This document shows positions 6,046-13,291 of a stretch of DNA of 24,114 nt, piece by piece. The notes under the pieces were generated by a model. That model was not told the DNA's origin, did no database searches, and saw only the letters and a program-made list of their open reading frames with translations. Position numbers and translations under genes: made by a program. Origin of the DNA: a virus; IMG/VR virus record IMGVR_UViG_3300010316_000046, positions 1 to 24,114 of that record; one strand, written 5' to 3'. Position 1 is the first letter of the stretch. The number at the start of each line of letters is the position of its first letter.

Positions 6046-7244
6046 TTATTACAAGAGATGAAGCTATTAAAGCATTTGAAGCAGTTGAATTATATGATAC
6101 AAAGGTAGATGCTGCAAAGAGTTTGGGTATTACTACAAGTGCTTTATATAGACGAATTAAACACTATCATAAAGACCCTGAAGCCATAATCTATAGAAAC
6201 GCTAAAGAAAACAGAGTTCCATATGATGATATCAATATGGCTTGGATTAAGAATGATGAAGTATCGATGCTTTGGAAGAAGTCAGATGGTGTTTTATCAT
6301 ATACTGAAATCAGGGATCAATTAATTGAAGAAATGGTGAAATATGCACCTGTATATAAACCAATTTCAAGATCAACATTTTTAGAACAAAATTTACTTAT
6401 TATTGATGCAGCTGATATCCATGTTGGCAAATTATGTAGGACTTATGAAACGGGGTTTGATGAGTATAATATTGATATTGCTGTTAAGAGAGTTGAAGAA
6501 GCGATTGAAGCGTTAGTTGTGCAATCACAATTCTACAATCCAGAAAAAATTGTTTTTGTAATTGGTAATGATGTTCTACATATTGACAATGCTCGCAGGA
6601 CAACAACATCAGGTACACCACAAGATACAGATGGTCAATGGTGGGATATGTATTTGGCCGCTAAGATGTGTTATATTAAGGCTATTGAACGATTGATACC
6701 ATTAGCTGATGTACATGTTGTATTTTGCCCATCAAATCATGATTATGTATCTGGTTGGATGTTGGCTGATACTATTTCATCATGGTTTGCTAATAATGGT
6801 AATGTTCATTTTGGTGAAGATAACAAGAGCATTTCCATAAACCATAGAAAATATATTGTATATGGGTCAAATCTTATCGGTTTTACACATGGTGATGGAG
6901 CTAAAGAAAAAGACATTCCCAATTTGATGCAATATGAAGCAAGGGAAATGTGGGGAAAAACCACACATGCGTACATGTATACTCATCACACACACCATGC
7001 TGATAGAAAATTTGTTACAGATACATCTAAACATAGAATTGAAAAAGATCATATTGGAATCACTGTATTATCACCATCAACACATATAAATTCAGATCAT
7101 GGTGTTTATATTGAAACGGTTAGAAGCCCATCACCACCTGATGGTTGGCATTCTAGAAATGGTTACGTAAATAAGGCAGCAATTGAAGCTTTTATACATC
7201 ATCATAAAAATGGACAAATAGCTAGATTAACACATTTTTTTTAG
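6042..7244 (+). CDS. Metallophosphoesterase with N-terminal helix-turn-helix
   Basis: Residues about 20-42 (TKVDAAKSLGITTSALYRRIKHY) look like a Fis/resolvase-type helix-turn-helix. The remainder carries calcineurin-like phosphoesterase metal motifs: D125-x-H127, G175-N-D177 with a following H180, N232-H-D234, H283 (FTHGDG) and a histidine cluster at 315-319 (THHTHH). Related phage proteins are usually annotated as metallophosphatase or Mre11/SbcD-like. A DNA-binding head on such an enzyme suggests it acts on DNA, perhaps as a nuclease, but the substrate cannot be read. It overlaps the HAD gene by four bases (ATGA). The full length of 400 aa is intact. Confidence 0.82.
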   Translation: MIITRDEAIKAFEAVELYDTKVDAAKSLGITTSALYRRIKHYHKDPEAIIYRNAKENRVPYDDINMAWIKNDEVSMLWKKSDGVLSYTEIRDQLIEEMVKYAPVYKPISRSTFLEQNLLIIDAADIHVGKLCRTYETGFDEYNIDIAVKRVEEAIEALVVQSQFYNPEKIVFVIGNDVLHIDNARRTTTSGTPQDTDGQWWDMYLAAKMCYIKAIERLIPLADVHVVFCPSNHDYVSGWMLADTISSWFANNGNVHFGEDNKSISINHRKYIVYGSNLIGFTHGDGAKEKDIPNLMQYEAREMWGKTTHAYMYTHHTHHADRKFVTDTSKHRIEKDHIGITVLSPSTHINSDHGVYIETVRSPSPPDGWHSRNGYVNKAAIEAFIHHHKNGQIARLTHFF

Positions 7245-7253
7245 GAGTATATA

Positions 7254-7523
7254 ATGTATAGTAGATATGAAGTTTATAAGAATATTGATACAGAAAGAGA
7301 ATATCAAGAAATGGTAAATAATAATAACGAAATATATAATGAATATCATGAGTTGGTTATGGGTGAAGCAATACTAGCTATTCAAGTTAATTTAGGTAAG
7401 GTTCTTGCAAGTTGGTACTCTGATTCACCAAAAAATGATTATCAAATTACGATGGAGCATATTAGAGAAATTGCAGCATTAAGTGTTTATCTTGGTGAAA
7501 AATATGGAATGCCACCTAGATAA
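7254..7523 (+). CDS. Small phage protein of unknown function (89 aa)
   Basis: ATG at 7254 behind AGGAG, nine bases after the metallophosphoesterase stop. The pattern YEVYKNIDTEREYQ near the start and IREIAALSVYLGEKYGMP near the end resembles a widespread but uncharacterised phage family (an E-R-x-Y-Q head with a terminal I-A-x-x-A-V segment), recalled from memory. It is predicted to be mostly helical. No active-site motif is visible. Confidence 0.75.
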   Translation: MYSRYEVYKNIDTEREYQEMVNNNNEIYNEYHELVMGEAILAIQVNLGKVLASWYSDSPKNDYQITMEHIREIAALSVYLGEKYGMPPR

Positions 7524-7539
7524 ACTGCATAAATAATGT

Positions 7540-7959
7540 ATGACATGGTATTTAAATGATAATGTATTTACAGAAAATGATATCCCAGATGATGTTTTAG
7601 GTTTTGTTTATTGTATAACAAATCTTAAGACATCTCGAAAATATATTGGTAAAAAAATATTCTTCAACACAATCAAAAGACCACCACTAAAAGGTAAAAA
7701 ACGCAAACGTATTACAAAGGTTAATTCTGATTGGCAGAAATATTATGGCTCCAATGAAGTTCTGAAAGAGGAATTGTTAGTCGGTGATGAATCTGATTAT
7801 AAAAGAGAGATACTATATCTCTGTAAAAATAAAACCGAAATGGCTTATTTAGAAACAAAAGAACAATTCAACCGGGGTGTGTTATTGAGTGATGATTATT
7901 ACAATTCTTGGATAAGTGCTAAAATTACCTCAAGAGGTTTAGATGGACTTAAAGTTTAA
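7540..7959 (+). CDS. GIY-YIG-like putative endonuclease of T4-like phages
   Basis: The N-terminal core GFVYCITNLKTSRKYIGKK is a degenerate GIY-YIG motif (FVYCI then KYIGKK), followed by SDWQKYYGSN, EILYLCKNKTEMAYLE and a C-terminal TSRGLDGL. This arrangement is familiar from a T4-like phage family annotated as putative endonuclease or homing-like protein, of about 140 aa; this one is 139 aa. The start ATG at 7540 has almost no Shine-Dalgarno sequence, but the W-Y-x-N-D beginning fits the family. Whether it is an active nuclease is unknown. It overlaps the next ORF by 17 bases. Confidence 0.75.
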   Translation: MTWYLNDNVFTENDIPDDVLGFVYCITNLKTSRKYIGKKIFFNTIKRPPLKGKKRKRITKVNSDWQKYYGSNEVLKEELLVGDESDYKREILYLCKNKTEMAYLETKEQFNRGVLLSDDYYNSWISAKITSRGLDGLKV

Positions 7960-8152
7960 TAAACACTATTCAGAAGATGATGTAGATGGTGAATTATTGT
8001 TTTTAGAGGGAGATTGTGGAGTATGTCATAAACCAAATTCTTTGATATTAATGAATGATAAGAAACTGAGAAAATATAAAATTAAATTATACATCAAATG
8101 TATATCATGTTTTAGAAAGTTTGAATGCACTGCGGAGTTTTATAATGACTGA
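7943..8152 (+). CDS. Small putative zinc-binding protein (69 aa)
   Basis: Contains CGVC (residues 25-28) and CISC (53-56) plus a further cysteine in FECTAEF, consistent with a four-cysteine zinc ribbon split by a 24-residue loop. The start ATG at 7943 follows AGAGG inside the preceding gene. Its TGA (8150-8152) overlaps the start region of the next ORF at 8145. Role unknown; zinc ribbons this small often bind nucleic acid or protein partners. Confidence 0.7.
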   Translation: MDLKFNKHYSEDDVDGELLFLEGDCGVCHKPNSLILMNDKKLRKYKIKLYIKCISCFRKFECTAEFYND

Positions 8153-8375
8153 GAGTTTTATACTTGCCAATATACTACAAATCAAATCCAAGTTTTATGC
8201 GTTATGTTCAATTGAATTGAATATACAGGGTGATCCAGCGTTAGATGAGAAAACATTCAGTAAAATTATGAGAAAATCAAAACAACATAAGGAACTGAAT
8301 AATATATTCAGTGAATTGTGGAATGAATACAAGAAAAATTTAACCAAATTAGAGGAGATAAAATTTGTCAATTGA
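8145..8375 (+). CDS. Small helical protein of unknown function (76 aa)
   Basis: ATG at 8145 behind GGAG (8134-8137), overlapping the previous stop; the open frame from 8121 lacks a ribosome site. The product is lysine- and glutamate-rich, predicted to be almost wholly helical (ALDEKTFSKIMRKSKQHKEL and NNIFSELWNEYKKNLTKLEE) and could form a coiled coil. Its 3' end overlaps the glutaredoxin start by 11 bases and carries the GGAG for that gene. Confidence 0.68.
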   Translation: MTESFILANILQIKSKFYALCSIELNIQGDPALDEKTFSKIMRKSKQHKELNNIFSELWNEYKKNLTKLEEIKFVN

Positions 8376-8637
8376 AATCTATGGTAAAAATGATTGTCCA
8401 TATTGCGAATTAGCAAAGCTGGCATGTGAAAATTATGGTATTGGGTATCAATATAAATTGGTTGATACTCCAGAAGCAGTTGAATGGTTGCATGAAAATG
8501 TTAATGCACAGATTAAAACCGTTCCAGCTGTAATTTATGATGGAGTTTGGATTGGTGGTCTTGATGAACTAAAAGCGAAAATTAATGAGAGTTATACAAT
8601 TGAAAATGGAGCGATTAAAAACGTTCTTAATGGTTAA
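8365..8637 (+). CDS. Glutaredoxin
   Basis: A 90-residue thioredoxin-fold protein with the redox pair C11-P-Y-C14 in NDCPYCELA, the cis-proline P54 in TVPAV, and the GG of WIGGLDEL. In T4-like phages such proteins (NrdC, GrxA) feed electrons to ribonucleotide reductase; no reductase gene lies in this window. The start is TTG at 8365 behind AGAGGAGA, inside the end of the previous gene. The C-terminal tail of about 15 residues is slightly longer than the bare domain. Confidence 0.88.
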   Translation: MSIEIYGKNDCPYCELAKLACENYGIGYQYKLVDTPEAVEWLHENVNAQIKTVPAVIYDGVWIGGLDELKAKINESYTIENGAIKNVLNG

Positions 8638-8655
8638 TTAAAAGGAGAACGAGAA

Positions 8656-8934
8656 ATGTATACTAGAATTGAAGAGATAACACATGATTTAAAATCAGGT
8701 GTGGTTAAGTTTGAATTTGAAAAATCTAATGGTGATCATAGGGTTATGTATGGTAGTCTTCATCCTGCATTTTTACCAGAACGTAAACCAGCCGATCCAA
8801 CAAAAGTACCCAGAGCTAAATCAAAAAATGAAGATTTGGTAACAGTGTTTGATGTTGAAAGTGATGCATGGCGATCTTTTAACTTCAAGGGTTTGGTTTC
8901 TGGTGAAATTTTGTGGATAGAGGATGCAATTTAA
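8656..8934 (+). CDS. SH3-barrel phage protein (DUF2693 / WYL_2-like)
   Basis: ATG at 8656 behind AAAAGGAG. The sequence pattern LKSGVVKFEFEKSNGDHRVM, then LHPAFLPE and finally a block with VFDVESDAWRSFNF is the layout I associate with DUF2693 (WYL_2), a small SH3-like barrel common in T4-like phages and of unknown role. The stop overlaps the next ATG by one base (TAATG). Confidence 0.7.
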   Translation: MYTRIEEITHDLKSGVVKFEFEKSNGDHRVMYGSLHPAFLPERKPADPTKVPRAKSKNEDLVTVFDVESDAWRSFNFKGLVSGEILWIEDAI

Positions 8935-9200
8935 TGGGTGAATTACAAACACTTTTCACAAATGTAGATGTATTACTACCGGGTGTTACACCAGAAGTAA
9001 CACTCAATATAACATTGGATAATGTTAGTGATGGAGTCAGAGAAGAAGTTACTAACATGTTAATTGATCATGATAGTTTTTTATGGGATTCTCATGAAAG
9101 AGAATTAGAGGATTCTTATCCTATGATGAATAGTTTATTGAAAAATCATTTCTCGAATTTTGCTATTCGATATGCATTTATAGGTGTTGTTGATGACTAA
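8934..9200 (+). CDS. Small acidic protein of unknown function (88 aa)
   Basis: ATG at 8934 shares its A with the preceding stop (TAATG); AGAGGA lies upstream within that gene. The product begins MGELQTLFTNVDVLLPGVTP and is acidic, with alternating beta (EVTLNITLDNV) and helical segments. No family recognised. It overlaps the following gene by eight bases, so the 8656-9456 trio is translated as a coupled set. Confidence 0.72.
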   Translation: MGELQTLFTNVDVLLPGVTPEVTLNITLDNVSDGVREEVTNMLIDHDSFLWDSHERELEDSYPMMNSLLKNHFSNFAIRYAFIGVVDD

Positions 9201-9456
9201 ATTTGTTAAAAAACCTGTAGAAATAGAGGCATGGAAATACAACTTTCCTGCCTCTAACTTTCTAAAATCTTGGTTGGGTGCACATATGGGTAGAGAAATG
9301 ATTGGTGAATTGGAAATTAAAACATTGGAAGATGGTTCCAATCATCAAGTTAAACATATTGCCAGTGATGGAGATTGGATTATTCAAGGTATAAAGGGTG
9401 AATATTATCCATGTAAATCAGATATTTTTCACGAAACATATGAAGAAGTAAAATAA
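9193..9456 (+). CDS. Conserved phage protein, K-P-V-x-I-E-A-W type (87 aa)
   Basis: Starts MTKFVKKPVEIEAWKY and ends with DGDWIIQGIKGEYYPCKSDI plus FHETYEEV. This head-and-tail pattern is a very common phage family of unknown function (PGDWIIxGVKGExYPCKPDIF in most members). I chose the ATG at 9193; two TTG codons lie upstream in the same frame, but the family starts at this methionine. It overlaps the previous ORF by eight bases. Confidence 0.8.
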   Translation: MTKFVKKPVEIEAWKYNFPASNFLKSWLGAHMGREMIGELEIKTLEDGSNHQVKHIASDGDWIIQGIKGEYYPCKSDIFHETYEEVK

Positions 9457-9472
9457 TAATTTAAATATTCTA

Positions 9473-9501
9473 TAGACAATGTATAATGTATAATGTATAA
9501 T
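9473..9501 (+). promoter_or_regulatory. Promoter with repeated -10 boxes
   Basis: TAGACA (9473-9478), 17 bases, TATAAT (9496-9501). The spacer itself carries two more TATAAT hexamers (9482-9487, 9489-9494) because the region is a tandem heptamer. It lies upstream of the P-loop gene at 9537. Confidence 0.6.
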
Positions 9502-9503
9502 GT
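9478..9503 (+). repeat. Tandem heptamer AATGTAT, 3.7 copies
   Basis: AATGTAT is repeated at 9478, 9485 and 9492, with a partial AATGT at 9499-9503. Each copy generates a TATAAT hexamer, so slippage here would shift or multiply promoter -10 elements upstream of the gene at 9537. Confidence 0.9.
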
Positions 9504-9509
9504 TAATTA

Positions 9510-9517
9510 TATAAATA
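9510..9517 (+). promoter_or_regulatory. T4 late-promoter-like box (TATAAATA)
   Basis: TATAAATA followed by TTAATAAAAAGG, 20 bases upstream of the ATG at 9537. It could add late transcription to the gene behind it. It is a single exact octamer in AT-rich intergenic DNA, so chance is a real alternative. Confidence 0.35.
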
Positions 9518-9536
9518 TTAATAAAAAGGATCAACT

Positions 9537-10430
9537 ATGAAAAATTTTACTGAGTTTCTTAAAGAAAGAAATACAACAGACACTATTCGGGAAGAATATA
9601 TCTCGGAACAATATGACATTTTGTTAGAAAAACTCATTACAGTTGGTGGTAGAGCATATCCAAAATTTGGTAATGTTGTTATTATGGCTGGTGGAGCAGG
9701 ATCGGGTAAAGGATTCATAAAAGATAAACTATTAGGCTTAGAGGGTGCTATATTTGATGTTGATGCATTAAAAACATTGGCAGCTAAAGTACCTGTAATC
9801 AGAAAAAAGATTAAAGATGAAATGGGTCTTGATTTGGAAATGATTTCACAGAATTTGAAAGACCCTAACAATGTGGCTCAATTACACCAAATTATAGGGG
9901 ATTATCTGGATATACCAAATAAAAAACAGAAAGCATTTTTTACTTCGGTTCTATCAGCAGATATGGAACGTAAACCAAATATCATATTTGATGTAACACT
10001 AAAAGATTTATACAAACTAGAAAATATAACTAGGAGAGTTTCTATGTTTGGTTATGATACAAAAAACATCCATATTGTATGGGTTGTTAATGATATTGAA
10101 GTTGCCAAGGCACAAAACCAAAACCGTGATAGAGTTGTGCCTACAGAAATATTGATTAACACTCATCGTGGTGCTTCGTCCACAATGGCTGATATTGTTA
10201 ATATGGGTGATAAAATTAAGAAATATATGGATGGTGATATTGTATTTGCATTCAATAAAGTAAAAGTTGATAGTGATCTTGTGAAATCTAAAACAGGTGG
10301 AGCTTACATCAAGGATGCAGCTTATTTTTATGTTAAACGTAAAGGTAAACCACCAACTTCCATTGAACTTATGGATAAAGAAATTCGTAATAAAATAAGG
10401 CAATATGTACCAAAAGGCGTTGAGTGGTAA
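9537..10430 (+). CDS. P-loop ATPase/kinase-like protein (297 aa)
   Basis: ATG at 9537 behind AAAAAGGA. After a charged N-terminal region, NVVIMAGGAGSGKGF (47-60) gives a Walker A loop with K58, and IIFDVTLKD is a plausible second catalytic strand. The layout (P-loop near residue 52, then long helices, then NRDRVVPTEI and a C-terminal KRKGKPP region) resembles zeta-toxin/AAA_33-type kinases seen in T4-like phages. The substrate is unknown. The start MKNFTEFLKERN is also the sort of N-terminal tag seen on some T4-like virion proteins, but that is a weak hint. It has its own promoter and is followed by the glycosyltransferase 18 bases later. Confidence 0.72.
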   Translation: MKNFTEFLKERNTTDTIREEYISEQYDILLEKLITVGGRAYPKFGNVVIMAGGAGSGKGFIKDKLLGLEGAIFDVDALKTLAAKVPVIRKKIKDEMGLDLEMISQNLKDPNNVAQLHQIIGDYLDIPNKKQKAFFTSVLSADMERKPNIIFDVTLKDLYKLENITRRVSMFGYDTKNIHIVWVVNDIEVAKAQNQNRDRVVPTEILINTHRGASSTMADIVNMGDKIKKYMDGDIVFAFNKVKVDSDLVKSKTGGAYIKDAAYFYVKRKGKPPTSIELMDKEIRNKIRQYVPKGVEW

Positions 10431-10448
10431 TAAACACAAAGGATTAGA

Positions 10449-11414
10449 ATGTCACAAATATATAATGGTGAGATAATTTATAATGATATGAGTAAAAATG
10501 CTCATGGTGGAACTGAACTTATTATGGATAGGATGGTTAAGTATATTCCTAAAGAATATATGGAAGGTTGGCAGATCATCCATTCCAGACCACCAGAGGA
10601 ACTTGATACAGATAAAAGAATCATGTTAGTATTTCATGATTTACCAAATGACCCCTGTTATGATAAATTGAAGGATGAATCATATAGAGATAAAATTGAT
10701 TTGTTTGTTTTTGTGTCAAACTGGCAATTACAATATTTCAATTTATCTATGGGTATCCCATATTCAAAGTCTGTTGTTATTCAAAATGGCATTGAACCAT
10801 TTGCGATCAGAACTGACGTACTTGAACCACCTGAAAAAACTAAATTGATTTATCATACCACTCCACATAGGGGTTTGGAAATTCTGATTCCAGTTTTTAA
10901 TGAATTACTGAAAACTCATTCTGACATAGAGTTGGATATATATTCATCATTTGAAATCTATGGTTGGGGTGAACGTGATATAAAATACAAGCATTTATTT
11001 GATATGGCAAAAGAAAACCCACATATAAATTATCATGGATTTCAACCAAATGAAAAAGTGCGAACCGCATTAACGGAATCACACATCTTTGCATACCCTT
11101 CTACATGGCCTGAAACATCTTGTTTAGCTGCTATTGAAGCTTTGGCTGCAGGGTTATACGTTGTGAATCCAAATTATGCAGCATTACCAGAAACATGTGG
11201 TTTCTTTGGTTCTAATTATCAATGGTCGGAAAATTCAAATCAACATGCTACTGTATTCTATAGAGAATTACATAACACAATCGAATATATTAGAAAATAT
11301 GGTATGAGTAGTAGGATTCTCCAACAAAATCTATATAATACGTTTTACAAATTTGATGGAGAATTTATCAAAAATAAATGGGTAACAGCATTAACCACTA
11401 GAAAATATCAATAA
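10449..11414 (+). CDS. GT-B fold glycosyltransferase (family 1/4-like)
   Basis: The 321-residue protein ends its Rossmann-like C-domain with the nucleotide-sugar site ESHIFAYPSTWPETSCLAAIE and ALAAG (E222 and E230 in the E-x7-E pattern of GT4 enzymes). Earlier hallmarks are NAHGGTELIM near the N-terminus, FVFVSNWQ (87-93) and the inter-domain segment VVIQNGIEP (109-117). It would transfer a sugar to an unknown acceptor: modified phage DNA, phage protein or host envelope. Because the gp42-like protein in this window lacks its catalytic cysteine, glucosylated hydroxymethylcytosine is not a safe guess. It converges with the small minus-strand gene, overlapping it by seven bases. Confidence 0.85.
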   Translation: MSQIYNGEIIYNDMSKNAHGGTELIMDRMVKYIPKEYMEGWQIIHSRPPEELDTDKRIMLVFHDLPNDPCYDKLKDESYRDKIDLFVFVSNWQLQYFNLSMGIPYSKSVVIQNGIEPFAIRTDVLEPPEKTKLIYHTTPHRGLEILIPVFNELLKTHSDIELDIYSSFEIYGWGERDIKYKHLFDMAKENPHINYHGFQPNEKVRTALTESHIFAYPSTWPETSCLAAIEALAAGLYVVNPNYAALPETCGFFGSNYQWSENSNQHATVFYRELHNTIEYIRKYGMSSRILQQNLYNTFYKFDGEFIKNKWVTALTTRKYQ

Positions 11415-11605
11415 GCCTCTGATATGATGATTGAGAATTTTCTGTTTTTCATCATATCACTAGCTTCTAATCGTTCAAGTAATGATAGAGCCTCAAATTT
11501 TTCATGTTCGAAGAACGCCTTAACAATTCTTCGAACATGAATATATTCACTGAATGAGTTAAGAACCAAGTCAGTCTGTATTACCAAATAAAATTTCTCA
11601 TGCAT
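11408..11605 (-). CDS. Minus-strand small ORF with strong hairpins (65 aa)
   Basis: On the minus strand a promoter (TTGACA-17-TATATT, 11663-11635), AAAAGGAG and an ATG at 11605 line up, giving MHEKFYLVIQTDLVLNS and a helical remainder (SLLERLEASDMMKNRKF) ending at 11408. No family recognised. The reading frame contains two long perfect inverted repeats (11501-11541 and 11420-11459), which force the peptide into a partly mirrored run, FSEYIHVRRIVKAFFEHEKF. The transcript may therefore act as a structured RNA as much as a message. It lies between two + strand genes and overlaps the end of the glycosyltransferase gene. Confidence 0.6.
   Translation of the reverse strand: MHEKFYLVIQTDLVLNSFSEYIHVRRIVKAFFEHEKFEALSLLERLEASDMMKNRKFSIIISEAY
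11420..11459. repeat. 11-bp inverted repeat after the glycosyltransferase stop
   Basis: TGATATGATGA (11420-11430) and TCATCATATCA (11449-11459), loop 18 nt. It begins five bases after the glycosyltransferase stop and lies in the 3' end of the minus-strand ORF. No T tract follows on either strand. It may act as a 3' stem-loop for one or both convergent transcripts. Confidence 0.75.
11501..11541. repeat. 15-bp perfect inverted repeat inside the minus-strand ORF
   Basis: TTCATGTTCGAAGAA (11501-11515) and TTCTTCGAACATGAA (11527-11541) with an 11-nt loop. It is the longest perfect hairpin I found in the window and lies wholly within coding sequence of the 65-residue minus-strand ORF. It could be an RNA structure or a binding site for a dimeric protein. 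Confidence 0.85.
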
Positions 11606-11634
11606 CTTTTCATCTCCTTTTCAATTTATTATTC

Positions 11635-11663
11635 AATATAGAAAATTTTTAATTTAATGTCAA
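11635..11663 (-). promoter_or_regulatory. Minus-strand promoter, TTGACA-17-TATATT
   Basis: On the minus strand TTGACA (11663-11658), 17 bases, TATATT (11640-11635), followed by GAAT. It matches the + strand promoter at 17419 closely: same hexamers and a similar spacer beginning TTAA and ending C. It is divergent from the promoter at 11679. Confidence 0.75.
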
Positions 11664-11678
11664 CATCAAAAATAAATC

Positions 11679-11707
11679 TTTACAATCATATTTTTGTATG
11701 CTATGTT
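11679..11707 (+). promoter_or_regulatory. Promoter of the 371-residue gene, TTTACA-17-TATGTT
   Basis: TTTACA (11679-11684), 17 bases, TATGTT (11702-11707), placed 28 bases before the ATG at 11736. Its -35 starts 16 bases beyond that of the minus-strand promoter, so the two genes diverge from one short control region. Confidence 0.65.
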
Positions 11708-11735
11708 GAATTATAAACGAAATAGGAGAAATCTA

Positions 11736-12851
11736 ATGGCTAAAATGTCACTGATTAAACGGAAGAAAAAAGTTGGTCGCACAAGTCGGATTCAAGAATC
11801 CATAATGGACCGGAAGTCCATGGGTGCTGAAGCAATTGAAATAAATCCAGATTCTTCCAATGTGCATCTTATGCTGGCTTATAACTGGTACAATTATATG
11901 GTTGATCCAAAGACTGCGATCAATTACCTCTTTGATTATCTAGAGCTTAATGACAAAAAGCTTTATAAACATGTTATCAATATTGATGAAAAGCATATCA
12001 ATCGCACTTTGTGTTATGTTGCGAATATGATGAATAAAGGGCAAACTATGCCTAAGCGGATTGCGGATAAATTCGAAAATCATCTGATTGAGCTTTCGAA
12101 AATTGTAAAACGGAATGTCAAATCAAATAAAGTAGATGATACTCCATTCAAAGAAAACAAAGCAGATTTCGTGATTGCTGATTTCGAAGATGAATTTGAT
12201 AGCAAGAATTTTGAATTTTCTGCTTATGAGTATATGAATAGTAACACAATTCCAAAAGCCCATTGTTCTACTGTTGTAGAGCATTATCAGCGTCTTGCTG
12301 CAGAACTTGAAATGGTTGTCAAAAAGACTGATAAAGATGTTATGGAAGCGTATTCAATCTATTCACGTAAAGAGATTATAAATATGTATAATTTCGTAAA
12401 TACTCTGATTGCAGATGTGAATCGTTATGAGAGTAACAAGAAAAAAGAACGTAAGCCACGTGCGAAAAAAACCAAGGCACCAAGCGATCTTCTAAAATTT
12501 ATTGAACCATGTAAAGAGGATTCAAACCTCAAGATTGTTTCAATTAATCCAGAAAATATTCTCACTGCAAAATCATTGTTCGCTTATAATGTAAAATATG
12601 GAACATTGGTGCATTTTGTTGCTGAAGAAGACAAAACACTTTCAGTATACCGTACTGCGATTATCAATTTTGATGCAAAGCTATCCAAGGCTAAAAAGGT
12701 TGGACGTAAGGCAAAGGAAGCTATTGAAATTGTGTTGAATGGCAATAAGACACAACGCAACAAGGTTTTCGATTTGGTTAATACCAATGAGATTGAAATT
12801 CCAAATCGAATTAATGGTAATGTAGTGCTTCTTGCATCAAGCAATAAATAA
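11736..12851 (+). CDS. Unrecognised basic protein, own promoter and terminator (371 aa)
   Basis: ATG at 11736 behind AGGAG; the frame is open from 11694 but that part overlaps the promoter. The protein starts very basic (MAKMSLIKRKKKVGRTSRIQ), has a helical middle, a lysine-rich linker near residues 236-250 (KKKERKPRAKKTKAP) and a C-terminal half with beta character (KYGTLVHFV, LSVYRTAIINF) followed by another basic patch (KAKKVGRKAKEA). Nucleic-acid binding is plausible. Codon use differs from neighbours: CGG for arginine occurs at least five times in the first 130 codons, where neighbouring genes favour AGA and CGT. It forms a monocistronic unit. I cannot name a family. Confidence 0.8.
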   Translation: MAKMSLIKRKKKVGRTSRIQESIMDRKSMGAEAIEINPDSSNVHLMLAYNWYNYMVDPKTAINYLFDYLELNDKKLYKHVINIDEKHINRTLCYVANMMNKGQTMPKRIADKFENHLIELSKIVKRNVKSNKVDDTPFKENKADFVIADFEDEFDSKNFEFSAYEYMNSNTIPKAHCSTVVEHYQRLAAELEMVVKKTDKDVMEAYSIYSRKEIINMYNFVNTLIADVNRYESNKKKERKPRAKKTKAPSDLLKFIEPCKEDSNLKIVSINPENILTAKSLFAYNVKYGTLVHFVAEEDKTLSVYRTAIINFDAKLSKAKKVGRKAKEAIEIVLNGNKTQRNKVFDLVNTNEIEIPNRINGNVVLLASSNK

Positions 12852-12852
12852 A

Positions 12853-12882
12853 GTTGGGGGAAATTAATCCCCAACCATCTTT
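12853..12882 (+). terminator. Hairpin terminator after the 371-residue gene
   Basis: GTTGGGG (12853-12859) pairs with CCCCAAC (12869-12875), followed by CATCTTT. The stem is GC-rich for this DNA and lies two bases after the stop codon. The T tract is short, so termination may be incomplete. Confidence 0.7.
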
Positions 12883-12886
12883 AATG

Positions 12887-12894
12887 TATAAATA
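12887..12894 (+). promoter_or_regulatory. T4 late-promoter-like box (TATAAATA)
   Basis: TATAAATA followed by TTATG in the 77-base gap between a terminator and the ORF at 12929. No well-spaced sigma70-type pair is visible here, so this box is the best candidate start for the rnh block. Chance occurrence cannot be excluded. Confidence 0.4.
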
Positions 12895-12928
12895 TTATGT
12901 ATGCTCTAAGATAGATATTAGGAGTTAA

Positions 12929-13291
12929 ATGGAAAAACTTAAAGAAAATAAGAAAACTAATGTAGTTGAATTTCCAGTGATTGATAATTTTATGAAACCA
13001 GTGGATGGTCAAATAGAACTTGTAAAAGCTAAAAGTGATTACAACATCGAAGCTGTTGAGTTTATATATGATGATATCATAGCTAAAATGACTGCCATTG
13101 GTGTCATTGCACCACATAGAACTGATAGGTATAATGAAAATGATTTCATGTTGATTTATGAAGCAATAAGTTCAGCCCTTAATAGATATCAAAAATTATC
13201 ACATCCATTACATTTTGTTGTAGATGATTTTTTTATAATGGATGAAAATGAAGAAGAAATAGAACCATATGATGAAGAGGAAAACGATTGA
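12929..13291 (+). CDS. Acidic-tailed protein of unknown function upstream of rnh (120 aa)
   Basis: ATG at 12929 behind AGGAG. The product starts with a lysine-rich stretch (MEKLKENKKTNVVEFPVIDN), continues with a helical segment (IYDDIIAKMTAIGV, ALNRYQKLSH) and ends in a strongly acidic tail (DENEEEIEPYDEEEND). T4-like phages often carry such a short ORF before RNase H, but I do not recognise the family. Its TGA overlaps the TTG start of rnh, so translation is coupled. Confidence 0.75.
   Translation: MEKLKENKKTNVVEFPVIDNFMKPVDGQIELVKAKSDYNIEAVEFIYDDIIAKMTAIGVIAPHRTDRYNENDFMLIYEAISSALNRYQKLSHPLHFVVDDFFIMDENEEEIEPYDEEEND

Noticed and set aside
10017-10439. 140-codon minus-strand open frame
   Set aside because: It is antisense to the P-loop protein gene with no start signals and low-complexity composition typical of shadow frames.
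2589-12894. Treating every TATAAATA octamer as a firm late promoter
   Set aside because: At this base composition several exact octamers are expected by chance over both strands; only those in intergenic gaps with a gene at suitable distance were listed, at low confidence.
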